DNA from: Lineus longissimus
Taxonomy: Eukaryota > Nemertea > Pilidiophora > Heteronemertea > Lineidae
NCBI RefSeq assembly: GCF_910592395.1
Contig: NC_088317.1
Span: 17,530,039-17,594,038, forward strand
Length of the DNA stretch: 64,000 bases
Direction of reading: 5' to 3'
Shown here: positions 1-12,684 of the stretch, one piece after another
Position numbering within the stretch: the first letter of the stretch is position 1
Layout of the letters: the number at the start of each line of letters is the position of its first letter
Notes under the pieces: model-generated
What the model saw: only the letters and a program-made list of their open reading frames with translations
Told to the model about the DNA's origin: nothing
Databases searched by the model: none
Translations under genes and position numbers: made by a program

Positions 1-51
1 TCAGTTATGGAAACTCACTTATATCGCCGCAGCAACAGCTGGTAACATCAT

Positions 52-128
52 GTTGCTATGGCAAATGAATATGGTGGCTATGGCAACAACAGGGTTGCTG
101 TAGAAACACGCATTGTTTCCGTGGAAAC
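52..128. promoter_or_regulatory. Array of four RFX-type X-box motifs
   Basis: Four 14-bp sites match the RFX X-box pattern (two GTTNCC-like half-sites inverted around 2 bp): GTTGCTATGGCAAA at 52-65, GTGGCTATGGCAAC at 74-87, GTTGCTGTAGAAAC at 94-107 and GTTTCCGTGGAAAC at 115-128. Starts are 22, 20 and 21 bp apart, so all sites face the same side of the helix. A further near-match ends at base 14. RFX factors bind such sites upstream of ciliary genes. No gene start is visible here, so the target, if any, may lie to the left of the window. It could also be a repeat family that merely resembles an X-box. Confidence 0.5.
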
Positions 129-1186
129 TGAGTGAGATAAATACCTTTCCTCCTTGTGACTTAGACTCTGAGCAGTTTTCTCAAAAAAAACCTCCAGTGT
201 GAATGTGCTCCGGTAAAAATGAATTGAAGGGTCGGTATTGCCCATCGTACACAATCAAATGTCTGGTCCGGTTTTCTGAACATGCTCATTCAGGTCCTAC
301 ATGTGGGCAGTAATATTCAAGCCTTATGCCCTGAACCAGTATTTTCAGAAAGTTGAGTGAAAAACTTGAAGTGCGTAATGAAATTTTATTCTCTGTAACA
401 AAAATTTGCTTTTGTGCTGTGGGCAGATGATTGTTTTCCTTCCTGAGCACACACAAACGCAATACCAAATGTTGTTGACAATTATTGTGTATTTGTTTAT
501 TTTTTCTAGACCATGGTTAGTTTGCATCAATTTTTTTGGCGCCAGTACCCCTCGTCTGTATGAATTGTAAATGTGGAGCAGGCATTTTCCAAGCGGCGAC
601 AAGGTTTTCTCAAAATGTGGCGAAATTGCAGCTGAGACTCCTTTGGGAAAATTTCATATTTGGACAATTTCTGTATCTTGGGGAGTCGGTCCGGAATCTG
701 TGAAATACTTGAGGTTAAAAGTCAAATTTGCTCCATTTTGAAGTGTTGATAATTTCTTCAAATTTGGTGCCGAAAAGTGACAATTTCCTTTTAATAATTT
801 CGTCTTAACAAATTCACCGAGATTGCACCACTGTGACATAGTTTACTGATGGAATGATCTGGGGAAGCCACCTGGTGACCTCTAGAAGAAGCTTGTCTTC
901 GGACTTATTTGCAATGTGTTGATTCAAAAATATCATGCTTCTGTAAACAGCAAAACTAATTTTTCCTATGTGAGATTTAATGTCATTCTGACGCTACGTT
1001 TCGCTTTACTTTCAAAAAGATCTCGAAAAAATTCTTCAAAATTTTTACAAATGATGAAGCTATTTTTTGCAATAGTTGTTGAAAACGTTGTCGCCCCTCA
1101 TCTAGTTTTGTACATAGAGTTAAACCTAGCGATGATAGCAAACTGTACAAAGCCTTAGTCTAGTTGATTCATGTACGTTTTAGCGG

Positions 1187-1200
1187 GTTGCCGTGGCGAC
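1187..1200. promoter_or_regulatory. Single X-box-like motif
   Basis: GTTGCCGTGGCGAC has the two inverted half-sites with a 2-bp spacer expected of an RFX site. It stands alone, unlike the groups at 52, 3,497 and 4,626. No gene start is recognisable beside it. Confidence 0.3.
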
Positions 1201-3496
1201 GTGACTGCCACCTGGTGGGAATATGATGTATTAAGAAATCAATAGTGTCATGTATTGTTCTGTATGTGATGGTTCAGTTTCTTATTATAAATATTGTCGA
1301 CTTTTGAGTTGTTAAACGGAGAGGCGTTGTAGTATTTTGGTTTGTAATGCGGGCAACAGTTTCTGCCCAAAATTTTAGTTGAACTGGATTTGTAAAGTCA
1401 GCTTACAGTTGCTGTTTTAACTTCATCAGATTTTTTGTTTTAAGTGCATCAGATTTTTAATCACGATATGATTCTTTGTCTGTAAGCAAGGACCACAACC
1501 CATTATGTTTAATTCTTTTAAGAAAACCCAATCGCTGCAATGATTTCAATTATAATTGTAGAAATTTTACAGTTCTTCAATCGAATCTGAAAATTCTCTC
1601 ACCCTTAATCGGTGCATTAATGAGATTTTATGTTTTGTTGTCCAACTCTATTACTCTGGTAATTTGCCAGTTTTCCACTTTTCATACATTTACAACTTTG
1701 GGTTTACGAATCAATCCTTAGAGAGTAATACATCAAGTAATACATTAAGTCATTGATTAAGTAATGGAGTATTACTCTCTCCAATTCTTACGTAAAACAT
1801 CCCCAACTCCAAACTTATGGACTTGTCCTATAAGACAAACAGCCAGTTCCTCTCTGGACCAGTCCACTTTAACAGGGGGGTATGGTACTCTTAATAAGAG
1901 ATTAGCAACCTTTCATTGACAGAAAAACAGTACTTACTTAAATTCTACTCAAGTACAGTCCGTTGCCTGACATCTTGTGCAACCCTTAAAATATACTGTG
2001 ATATTATTACAGAGGCTACAATTGGAAATCACCTCACGTTACTCAAGAATTCGTTGTCAACATATTTGTTTTCCTTGGCACCGTCTCTTGTCGCCACCTA
2101 GGATGTTAACGGCAAAATGATGACCTCATGTCAGTACAACAGCAGTGTGGTCGCATACCAAATGTCATAGCGTATTTTCGTTATGGGTGTTATCTGTCTT
2201 TCACTGTTGTCACATGATCGTTTTGCCATCCAGTATGGCGGCACGACACAACATTATGATCCTTTGATACAGCCCTAATTAACTATGACCATGACCTTTT
2301 TTTTAAAAGACACCATAATGGACAAGTCTAATTATCTGCTGAGGCGATTTGGTAAAACGTTTCTCCATCTTGGTAGGATTACACTCTATAGTAACACCAC
2401 TTCCGTTAAAATTTCCACTTTCCAAAAATGCCCTCTTATATATTATCATGTCGAGGTTGTTCTCGTCGGGAATCAAAGTATTTGATTTTACCCGCCGACA
2501 ATCTGGTGTAGTGTTTACTCCTTCGTGTTGACAATTTGGTGCCCAAGTTTATCGTGTGTTTGACGGTGCCGAAGTAGAGTTTGTTTCTGAATTATCAGTC
2601 GAGGCCTATTTCATCAGTTTGCTGTATTTCAAAGGTAATATGTAATAATCAAATGTCACCAATATCTATGAGGCGAGTATTTTATAAGCCTTCTCCCCAA
2701 GTTTTTTTTGCTTCTTTAAACAAATCACGCAGAAAAACGTACTTATAAAAATCATGTTGAGATTAAATGTTTGAAAATGGACAGGTAATTTTATATGAAT
2801 TTAGAAAATTTGACAATTAAATTTATGTCTAGTTGTTATGTTAGCCCTATCTGTGGTGACCATATTCTTTGTCAATATTTATTGAACTTTAAAGCACTGA
2901 GGGTTGCATTAGAACATTGCGAAAGAAAAAAGTCTGTCAAAAGACAATATTTTTCCACACTGCTCCTAATTGAGGATATCTAATTTAATTGACATTTTAA
3001 TTGAAATTTCCTGTTGACCTGTCAATCATTGTGGTGACACTTAAAACAAACCCTCAGTCTTTAATTATATTGGTAAAGTGGCCTTAATGTTAATTAAAAT
3101 CTAGAAACATCAAATTTGAAATGGGTGACCTCTTGGTGTCTGCCCAGTTTATTGATTCGAGGGTCATTTTTGTAATGTTTTGAAGGTCACTTTGGGATAT
3201 CAAGCATACTCATTACGGCAAAGAACAAACTTCGAAATCGCTTCATTTATTTTTAAAACTGCTTTGGTTTCAATTCGTTCCTGCACAAACACTAGATGTA
3301 AACTATGTATGAATATGAGTCATAAATTTACAAGCAACTTCATAATCCTTTCAATTTATTTTGCGAAATTATGAAATTTTGTGATACACCAATTACAATA
3401 TATGGATATTCCAAAATGCTTATCATTGTGAAAGGTCGTTGGAATGCTTTAGTGATGGACACTAGCTGCAGCTGTGTTTGGTTGTCAGTGCGGCTT

Positions 3497-3569
3497 GTTG
3501 CAATGGTGACTGATGTTACCATGGTTACAGAAATGGTTGCTATGGCAAAATGTGTGTTGCCATAGAGTG
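3497..3569. promoter_or_regulatory. Second array of four X-box-like motifs
   Basis: Sites are GTTGCAATGGTGAC (3497-3510), GTTACCATGGTTAC (3515-3528), GTTGCTATGGCAAA (3536-3549) and GTTGCCATAGAGTG (3556-3569), the last being weaker on its right half. Starts are spaced 18, 21 and 20 bp, copying the architecture of the array at 52-128. The sequences between sites are not obviously the same in the two arrays, which argues for selection on or amplification of the 14-mer rather than a simple long repeat. Confidence 0.45.
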
Positions 3570-4625
3570 TCTATAAGGAGATCAGGTACATCGTTTTTCT
3601 TCGAAACTTGAACAGTTAACGTTACACACTTTTCACATCTTTCAAATTTTTGGCGTCCCATTAACGCATGAAGTTTGTATTTCTAGAAAAGTTGTACCTG
3701 CACCTAGTGGCCATGGGATATATATTTTCACCACTCCAGACAAGCCAGGGGGTGGTGTCCTATTTCACTAACTCCGCAAAGCATGTCGACTGGTTAAGAT
3801 ACAATGTTATATAACGTATTAACTGCGTAGCATTTATGTGGATAGGCGATTTCATCTCGGCTAGAGCAGCCCAGCCACCGAGGGGCGCTTTATTTGGGGA
3901 GGGTCTTAGTTAATTCAGCGGGTCCTGAATTCAGTTACTCGATGTTTATTTATTGTGCAAATGAAGAGTGGGATGTGACCGAGAGGGTTGGAGTGATCAC
4001 TTTGAGACGAATGCTGAGAAATGAGAAGAAAACATTGCTTAAGTAAGGCAGCACACAGGTGACTAAGTTGTGCTTGACATTGATACATGTATGAGGACAG
4101 CAATGCCCAGATAATCACTTTTTTGCACCTCGATTTCAGTCGCCTGTATGTGCTAAACTAAAAGCATTTCAAATCATACTAATACAAGGTTAAGTTGGTA
4201 AACTCTCTGCATTTGCTTCTTTCAAACCAAAGTGATCCTTAGTTCTCTCAGCTTGTCCATATCTGTGTTTGAACAAATGCTGTGTTTCACCCTTAGTGTG
4301 CTCGACAGTCCTCTACCATTCGTTGCCTAAGGCTAACTCGGGGTGCAGGAAATCCAGGCACACCAAGGCTGAGACTTATCATTTTGCATGTTTGTGTTCG
4401 AGCACATTACGGAGTACTGCAATACACATCTTTGTTAACTTCTCTCAAGAGTGGTGTGGTGCAATTCTCAGCCGAGATCAAATTTGGTAGTTAATTTGTT
4501 GATATTTTGCAGAAAACACAAATCATTTCTGCTGTGGAAACATCCTCGTACCTAGGAAACTCAAAACGTCTTCAATCTACGTGTTCAGGATGTAACTGGC
4601 CGTCCAATGGCAATGGTTTCTATGC

Positions 4626-4659
4626 GTTTCTTTGGTAACCATGATGTTTCCATAGCAAC
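4626..4659. promoter_or_regulatory. Third X-box-like group
   Basis: GTTTCTTTGGTAAC (4626-4639) and GTTTCCATAGCAAC (4646-4659) are 20 bp apart. A weaker match lies at 4616-4629. This repeats the spacing of the arrays at 52 and 3,497. Confidence 0.4.
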
Positions 4660-4884
4660 TAGAAGTATCTTGGATTGTAACCATACCATTGAAGTCTCAT
4701 GTGTGAATTTGAAAGGAACAATAAAAATTACTCTTCTTGAAAAACTATCTGTTTTGTCTTAGTACTGTGGAGCATGGCTTATTGCCCGACACAAAAAAGT
4801 TAGGGCCTCATGTGATGTTGATTGACATTGCCATTTCTCCACCATCAGGCCAATCTGGCTGCAAACTGAGGGATGGACGGTAAT

Positions 4885-5590
4885 GATAATTTCAGACCGA
4901 TCAGAGTGTCAAAAGTTCAGAGCGAAATCACCAGACAGTTATATGAAGTTACATCACAAGGCTGACCCTTCACTTTATTTGTAAATAGGTGTTGGATATT
5001 TTTGTCACATTTAATGGACCCAGTCCAACAATCTCTGGAGGGTTCAGTGCGCTAAATTGCACAGGTTTTCAAAAGTGAAAACAAAAAGGTCACAATACAC
5101 TACCTTAGCTACAGTAACAAGAATACAAGGTGTGGCTATTCCATTATACAATCTTTACTCCAATTACCAGATTTTCAACTTTTCAAATCACATACTACAG
5201 AGCACTTACAACACAATTATAGGCCTCCACAGGCCTGCTTATGGTAAAGTAGATTCACAGAAACTATCCTCAAATGAGCCATTCGATCAGAGTGTCACAA
5301 GTTCAGAGCGAAATCATCAGACATTTATATGGAGTTACATCAAAAGGCTGATTCTTCACTTCATTTGTAAATAGGTGTTGGATATTGTTGTCACATTTAA
5401 TGGACCCAGTCCAACAATCTCAGGAGGGTTCAGTGCGGCAAATCGCACAGCTTTTTAAAAGTGAAAACAGAAAGGTCACTATACACTAGCTCAGCTACAG
5501 TAACAAGAATACAAGGTGTGGATATTCCATTGTACAATCTTTACACCAATGACCAGATCTACAACTTTTCAAATCACATACTACAGAGCA
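4885..5590. repeat. Two degenerate relatives of the satellite unit
   Basis: Two diverged copies (from about 4,891 and about 5,284, roughly 390 bp apart) share a block beginning near GATCAGAGTGTCA. They continue through a TTTGTAAATAGG stretch and the ATGGACCCAGTCC motif into a region ending near CAGATCTACAACTTTTC. The first part of this block is also found inside every 1.26-kb unit to the right. These look like older fragments of the same repeat family left at the edge of the array. Confidence 0.65.
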
Positions 5591-8500
5591 CAAACTAACA
5601 AGCAACACCAATTAACAAAGGATGTGAAAGAGTTAACAATTTGACGGAATGCCACCTAACTATCAGCAACGATATTGCTTCAAAGCAAAAATGATGTTTG
5701 CACATAATTACTGGTATTGTAGATGTGCCTGTTCGACAAAAGACCCTGAACACTACCAAGCAACACTAATTTACAATTGACATGAGAGTATACAGTTTGA
5801 GGCAAAGCCACATAACTATTAGATAATCGCCCTCAGAAATGGTGACAATCTGACTAGCCTGAAATTCTCATTATCGACCACTCCTCAGTGGAAATGAATC
5901 CAACAAAAAATGGGGTCAATACTGTATTACCCCGATGAGAAGCACTTTATTGATGTCCCACACTCTCAACTAAGATATTTGTGCGTGTACCGGTTTGACT
6001 ACGGGCTGAAGTTGACGATGTACTCCTGACGGAGCCATTGGGTGCTTCGCCCGCTCATTGACCGAGGCATGGTGACCTGGAGACAGTGACCGGATTGGCA
6101 CTAGCTGGTCGAAGGACACTTCACAGGGCGTCAATTCGCAACTTCTCATCTTTTTAAGGCACGACCTATTAACGTGGACCAAGTTTTACCCAAAAACCTA
6201 CTCCTTACGTAGCGTGGGGTACCAACCCACCGCAGATTCAGGAGTGTGCAATGGTTTCGGAATATCCTACACCAAGTTGTGCTGCCCATTCGCAATAGGT
6301 TTGCCGACCGTCATGCACTTCCGACATCGCCATCTCTCAGGTCGGTAACAAGAAGGTGCCATGCGGCTGCAAAATTTTCCCAGAGGAGCGAGATTATGAT
6401 TATTTCAGACCGATCAGAGTGTCACAAGTTCAGAGCGAAATCACCTGACAGTTATATGGAGTTGCACCAAAATGCAGACTCTTCATTTCATTTGTAAATA
6501 GGCATCGATTATTTTTGTTACATTCAATGGACCCAGTCCTACAATCTCTGGAAGAGCCAAGTCTGCACATAATTACTGGTATGCAGATTTGTCCGCGAGG
6601 CAGAAAAGACCTGAATATTGCCACTGCTTTAGGAGTGTAGCAACAATATTGCTTCAAAGCAAGAAATGAATCTGCACATATTTACTGGTATGCAGATATG
6701 CCAGCAAGGCATCAAAACCTTCGTAAGCCCTTAATGAGCAACTGATTTATAAAATTACAAACAGGATTTATCTTACAACTGTACTGCTCCAAAGAAAGAG
6801 CCAAGTCTGCACATAACTACTGGTATGCAGATATGTCAGCGAGGCAGACAAGACCTGAACACTGCCACTGCTTAACAAGGGTACCACTGATATTGCTTCA
6901 AAGCAAAACTAAAGTATGCATATAATCGCTGGTATGCAGATTTGCCCGCGAGGCAGAAAAGACCTGAAGACAGCCACTGCTTTAGGAGTGTAGCAATGAT
7001 ATTGCTTCAAAGCAAAAATGATGTTTGCACATAATTACTGGTATTGTAGATGTGTCTGTTCGACAAAAAGACCCTGAACACTACCAAGCAACACTAATTT
7101 ACAATTGTCATGAAAGGGTATACAGTTTGAGGCAAAGCCACATAACTATTAGATAATCGCCCTCTGTACTGGTGATAATCAGACTGGCCTGAAATTCTCA
7201 TTATCGACCACTCCTCAGTGGAAATGAATCCAACAAAAAATGGGGTCAATACTGTATTACCCCGATGAGAAGCAATTTATTGATGTCCCCCACTCTCAAC
7301 TAAGATATTTGTGCGTGTACCGGTTTGACTACGGGCTGAAGTTGACGATGTACTCCTGACGGAGCCATTGGGTGCTTCGCCCGCTCATTGACCGAGGCAT
7401 GGTGACCTGGAGACAGTGACCGGATTGGCACTAGCTGGTCGAAGGACACTTCACAGGGCGTCAATTCGCAACTTCTCATCTTTTTAAGGCACGACCTATT
7501 AACGTGGACCAAGTTTTACCCAAAAACCTACTCCTTACGTAGCGTGGGGTACCAACCCACCGCAGATTCAGGAGTGTGCAATGGTTTCGGAATATCCTAC
7601 ACCCAATTGTGCTGCCCATTCGCAAAAGGTTTGCCGACCGTCATGCACTTCCGACATCGCCATCTCTCAGGTCGGTAACAAGAAGGTGCCATGCGGCTGC
7701 AAATTTTTCCCAGAGGAGCGAGATTATGGTTATTTCAGACCGATCAGAGTGTCACAAGTTCAGAGCGAAATCACCTGACAGTTATATGGAGTTGCACCAA
7801 AATGCAGACTCTTCATTTCATTTGTTCATTTTAATTACTGGTATGCAGATTTGTCCGCGAGGCAGAAAAGACCTGAACATTGCCACTGCTTTAGGAGTGT
7901 AGCAACAATATTGCTTCAAAGCAAGAAATGAATCTGCACATATTTACTGGTATGCAGATATGCCAGCAAGGCATCAAAACCTTCGTAAGCCCTTAATGTG
8001 CAACTGATTTATAAAATTACAAACAGGATTTATCTTACAACTGTACTGCTCCAAAGAAAGAGCCAAGTCTGCACATAACTACTGGTATGCAGATAAGTCA
8101 GCGAGGCAGACAAGACCTGAACACTGCCACTGCTTCACAAGTGTAGCACTGATATTGCTTCAAAGCAAAACTAAAGTGTGCATATAATCACTGGTATGCA
8201 GATTTGCCCGAGAGGCAGAAAAGACCTGAACATTGCCACTGCTTTAGGAGTGTAGCAATGATATTGCTTCAAAGCTAAAATGATGTTTGCACATAATTAC
8301 TGGTATTGTAGATGTGTCTGTTCGACAAAAAGACCCTGAACACTACCAAGCAACACTAATTTACAATTGACATGAAAGAGTATACAGTTTGAGGCAAAGC
8401 CACATAACTATTAGATAATCGCCCTCTGTACTGGTGATAATCAGACTGGCCTGAAATTCTCATTATCGACCACTCCTCAGTGGAAATGAATCCAACAAAA

Positions 8501-11500
8501 AATGGGGTCAATACTGTATTACCCCGATGAGAAGCAATTTATTGATGTCCCCCACTCTCAACTAAGATATTTGTGCGTGTACCGGTTTGACTACGGGCTG
8601 AAGTTGACGATGTACTCCTGACGGAGCCATTGGGTGCTTCGCCTGCTCATTGACCGAGGCATGGTGACCTGGAGACAGTGACCGGATTGGCACTAGCTGG
8701 TCGAAGGACACTTCACAGGGCGTCAATTCGCAACTTCTCATCTTTTTAAGGCACGACCTATTAACGTGGACCAAGTTTTACCCAAAAACCTACTCCTTAC
8801 GTAGCGTGGGGTACCAACCCACCGCAGATTCAGGAGTGTGCAATGGTTTCGGAATATCCTACACCCAATTGTGCTGCCCATTCGCAATAGGTTTGCCGAC
8901 CGTCATGCACTTCCGACATCGCCATCTCTCAGGTCGGTAACAAGAAGGTGCCATGCGGCTGCAAATTTTTCCCAGAGGAGCGAGATTATGGTTATTTCAG
9001 ACCGATCAGAGTGTCACAAGTTCAGAGCGAAATCACCTGACAGTTATATGGAGTTGCACCAAAATGCAGACTCTTCATTTCATTTGTTCATTTTAATTAC
9101 TGGTATGCAGATTTGTCCGCGAGGCAGAAAAGACCTGAACATTGCCACTGCTTTAGGAGTGTAGCAACAATATTGCTTCAAAGCAAGAAATGAATCTGCA
9201 CATATTTACTGGTATGCAGATATGCCAGCAAGGCATCAAAACCTTCGTAAGCCCTTAATGAGCAACTGATTTATAAAATTACAAACAGGATTTATCTTAC
9301 AACTGTACTGCTCCAAAGAAAGAGCCAAGTCTGCACATAACTACTGGTATGCAGATAAGTCAGCGAGGCAGACAAGACCTGAACACTGCCACTGCTTCAC
9401 AAGTGTAGCACTGATATTGCTTCAAAGCAAAACTAAAGTGTGCATATAATCACTGGTATGCAGATTTGCCCGAGAGGCAGAAAAGACCTGAACATAGCCA
9501 CTGCTTTAGGAGTGTAGCAATGATATTGCTTCAAAGCTAAAATGATGTTTGCACATAATTACTGGTATTGTAGATGTGTCTGTTCGACAAAAAGACCCTG
9601 AACACTACCAAGCAACACTAATTTACAATTGACATGAAAGAGTATACAGTTTGAGGCAAAGCCACATAACTATTAGATAATCGCCCTCTGTACTGGTGAT
9701 AATCAGACTGGCCTGAAATTCTCATTATCGACCACTCCTCAGTGGAAATGAATCCAACAAAAAATGGGGTCAATACTGTATTACCCCGATGAGAAGCAAT
9801 TTATTGATGTCCCCCACTCTCAACTAAGATATTTGTGCGTGTAACGGTTTGACTACGGGCTGAAGTTGACGATGTACTCCTGACGGAGCCATTGGGTGCT
9901 TCGCCCGCTCATTGACCGAGGCATGGTGACCTGGAGACAGTGACCGGATTGGCACTAGCTGGTCGAAGGACACTTCACAGGGCGTCAATTCGCAACTTCT
10001 CATCTTTTTAAGGCACGACCTATTAACGTGGACCAAGTTTTACCCAAAAACCTACTCCTTACGTAGCGTGGGGTACCAACCCACCGCAGATTCAGGAGTG
10101 TGCAATGGTTTCGGAATATCCTACACCCAATTGTGCTGCCCATTCGCAATAGGTTTGCCGACCGTCATGCACTTCCGACATCGCCATCTCTCAGGTCGGT
10201 AACAAGAAGGTGCCATGCGGCTGCAAATTTTTCCCAGAGGAGCGAGATTATGGTTATTTCAGACCGATCAGAGTGTCACAAGTTCAGAGCGAAATCACCT
10301 GACAGTTATATGGAGTTGCACCAAAATGCAGACTCTTCATTTCATTTGTTCATTTTAATTACTGGTATGCAGATTTGTCCGCGAGGCAGAAAAGACCTGA
10401 ACATTGCCACTGCTTTAGGAGTGTAGCAACAATATTGCTTCAAAGCAAGAAATGAATCTGCACATATTTACTGGTATGCAGATATGCCAGCAAGGCATCA
10501 AAACCTTCGTAAGCCCTTAATGAGCAACTGATTTATAAAATTACAAACAGGATTTATCTTACAACTGTACTGCTCCAAAGAAAGAGCCAAGTCTGCACAT
10601 AACTACTGGTATGATAAGTCAGCGAGGCAGACAAGACCTGAACACTGCCACTGCTTCACAAGTGTAGCACTGATATTGCTTCAAAGCAAAACTAAAGTGT
10701 GCATATAATCACTGGTATGCAGATTTTCCTGAGAGGCAGAAAAGACCTGAAGACAGCCACTGCTTTAGGAGTGTAGCAATGATATTGCTTCAAAGCTAAA
10801 ATGATGTTTGCACATAATTACTGGTATTGTAGATGTGTCTGTTCGACAAAAAGACCCTGAACACTACCAAGCAACACTAATTTACAATTGACATGAAAGA
10901 GTATACAGTTTGAGGCAAAGCCACATAACTATTAGATAATCGCCCTCTGTACTGGTGATAATCAGACTGGCCTGAAATTCTCATTATCGACCACTCCTCA
11001 GTGGAAATGAATCCAACAAAAAATGGGGTCAATACTGTATTACCCCGATGAGAAGCAATTTATTGATGTCCCCCACTCTCAACTAAGATATTTGTGCGTG
11101 TACCGGTTTGACTACGGGCTGAAGTTGACGATGTACTCCTGACGGAGCCATTGGGTGCTTCGCCCGCTCATTGACCGAGGTATGGTGACCTGGAGACAGT
11201 GACCGGATTGGCACTAGCTGGTCGAAGGACACTTCACAGGGCGTCAATTCGCAACTTCTCATCTTTTTAAGGCACGACCTATTAACGTGGACCAAGTTTT
11301 ACCCAAAAACCTACTCCTTACGTAGCGTGGGGTACCAACCCACCGCAGATTCAGGAGTGTGCAATGGTTTCGGAATATCCTACACCAAATTGTGCTGCCC
11401 ATTCGCAATAGGTTTGCCGACCGTCATGCACTTCCGACATCGCCATCTCTCAGGTCGGTAACAAGAAGGTGCCATGCGGCTGCAAAATTTTCCCAGAGGA

Positions 11501-11863
11501 GCGAGATTATGGTTATTTCAGACCGATCAGAGTGTCACAAGTTCAGAGCGAAATCACCTGACAGTTATATGGAGTTGCACCAAAATGCAGACTCTTCATT
11601 TCATTTGTTCATTTTAATTACTGGTATGCAGATTTGTCCGCGAGGCAGAAAAGACCTGAACATTGCCACTGCTTTAGGAGTGTAGCAACAATATTGCTTC
11701 AAAGCAAGAAATGAATCTGCACATATTTACTGGTATGCAGATATGCCAGCAAGGCATCAAAACCTTCGTAAGCCCTCAATGAGCAACTGATTTATAAAAT
11801 TACAAACAGGATTTATCTTACAACTGCACTGCTCCAAAGAAAGAGCCAAGTCTGCACATAACT
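5591..11863. repeat. Tandem array of ~1.26-kb satellite units
   Basis: Five units follow one another. A landmark in each unit (stop codon of the minus-strand frame) falls at 5970, 7300, 8562, 9824 and 11083, giving periods of 1330, 1262, 1262 and 1259 bp. Units are nearly identical. The first is longer because it keeps about 68 bp near 6,497-6,565 that later units lack, and the 1,259 period reflects loss of 3 bp near 10,614. The last unit breaks off at about 11,863. Each unit contains internal copies of a roughly 107-140-bp module starting near ACTGGTATGCAGAT, so the array has two levels of repetition. Homogeneity implies recent amplification or gene conversion. I cannot assign it to a named satellite or transposon family. 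Confidence 0.9.
5944..6182 (-). other. Conserved 70-codon frame plus AATAAA in each satellite unit
   Basis: On the minus strand every unit has a 70-codon open frame (first copy 5970-6182; others 7300-7512, 8562-8774, 9824-10036, 11083-11295). It is followed about 20 nt after the stop by AATAAA (5946-5951 in copy 1). Between copies there are only single substitutions in the peptide. A plus-strand frame of up to 108 codons (for example 8838-9164) overlaps the same unit. I recognise neither product. Conservation is explained by recent array expansion as well as by selection, so this is not a gene call. Confidence 0.25.
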
Positions 11864-12000
11864 AAAACAAAAAGTAACCAAACTTTTATGACTGGCATAA
11901 ATTTGTAAGCCATTAGACACGAAAGTCTCCGACACTTGACCTCCTGAAGCTTCCATCCTTTCGTTGACTGGCTGTTGATATTTCATCGTAGCAAGATTGC
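11864..12000. other. Right flank of satellite array
   Basis: Unit identity stops abruptly at about 11,863 and unique AT-rich sequence begins. No target-site duplication or terminal repeat is evident at this edge. Confidence 0.4.
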
Positions 12001-12684
12001 CTAGCTGAGGTGGCTACTTTGTACATATACCCACGGCAAGGCATCCTGTTTTAGAGCCCTCCTCTCGTCTTCCGACAATTCAAAAACTTTAGTCAGCTTA
12101 ATTTTGTCATTGTCAACTATAACAAGTGCAATGACTGGCATCGCTATGTCGACAGCTCGACTGCATCGGATCAGAGGCAGGGTCTTTTCAAACTGCAAAA
12201 TTACTGCAGAATGAATTCTCTCACAAAAAACTGGCACCCCTTTGGTTGACAGTTTGTCTATGGATACTTAAGCCTCGCCAAACCAAACTGTTCCGTCTCC
12301 CTTGGACAGCCTCGGTGACATCCACTCCCGCTGAACAAACCCAGGCTTTCTACTGTAGTGGTTCTTGTTTTCTCCAATGATCTTGAAACCAAGCTGATGC
12401 TGGTGTGAACATCATGACTTGTCCGAATCTTGCTGTTCTTGCTCCGTAACATCATTACTTGCCTCTCTTGCCATCTACACATAGCTTTTGGTTTGCAGAA
12501 GGGCTGGAAAGGGAGTACAGATCTCATGATAAAACCCTGCTGAATTTTGTGCCATTCTCGTTGGCTTTCCAAGACACATCACAAAGCTATTGTCTCTTTG
12601 GCAATATTCTGGTACAACTTCTTCAATCAGTACACCCCCAAAGCAGTAAGGTCCCAGAGAGCATGTATTTGGTCTTTCCTGCAA
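12001..12684 (-). pseudogene. Unidentified coding-like remnant
   Basis: The 3' part reads as about 78 residues ending at a stop (12001-12237). Its composition is protein-like: hydrophobic stretch VIALVIVDNDKIKLTK, then ELSEDERRALKQ. The same frame continues upstream through one internal stop into ...KGDGTVWFGEA and KPGFVQREW, then a second stop near CSHQHQLGFKIIGENK. Another frame upstream (12475-12684) also looks protein-like (GPYCFGGVLIEEVVPEYCQ). This pattern suggests an old gene or retrocopy broken by stops and at least one frameshift. I do not recognise the family. It could be a chance open region. Confidence 0.3.

Larger units (their letters stand above)
1..4884. other. Intergenic, no gene recognised
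   Basis: No exon with recognisable protein similarity or consistent splice sites is visible on either strand. Open frames are all under about 85 codons and have no coding character. The notable content is groups of 14-bp imperfect palindromes of X-box type, annotated separately. The rest is AT-rich sequence in which I see nothing I can name. Confidence 0.6.

Noticed and set aside
5970-11685. Five protein-coding genes in the satellite
   Set aside because: Frame conservation follows from near-identical units; no recognisable protein and two conflicting frames on opposite strands.
5591-11863. CRISPR array
   Set aside because: Units are over 1.2 kb with no short repeat-spacer pattern, and the genome is animal.
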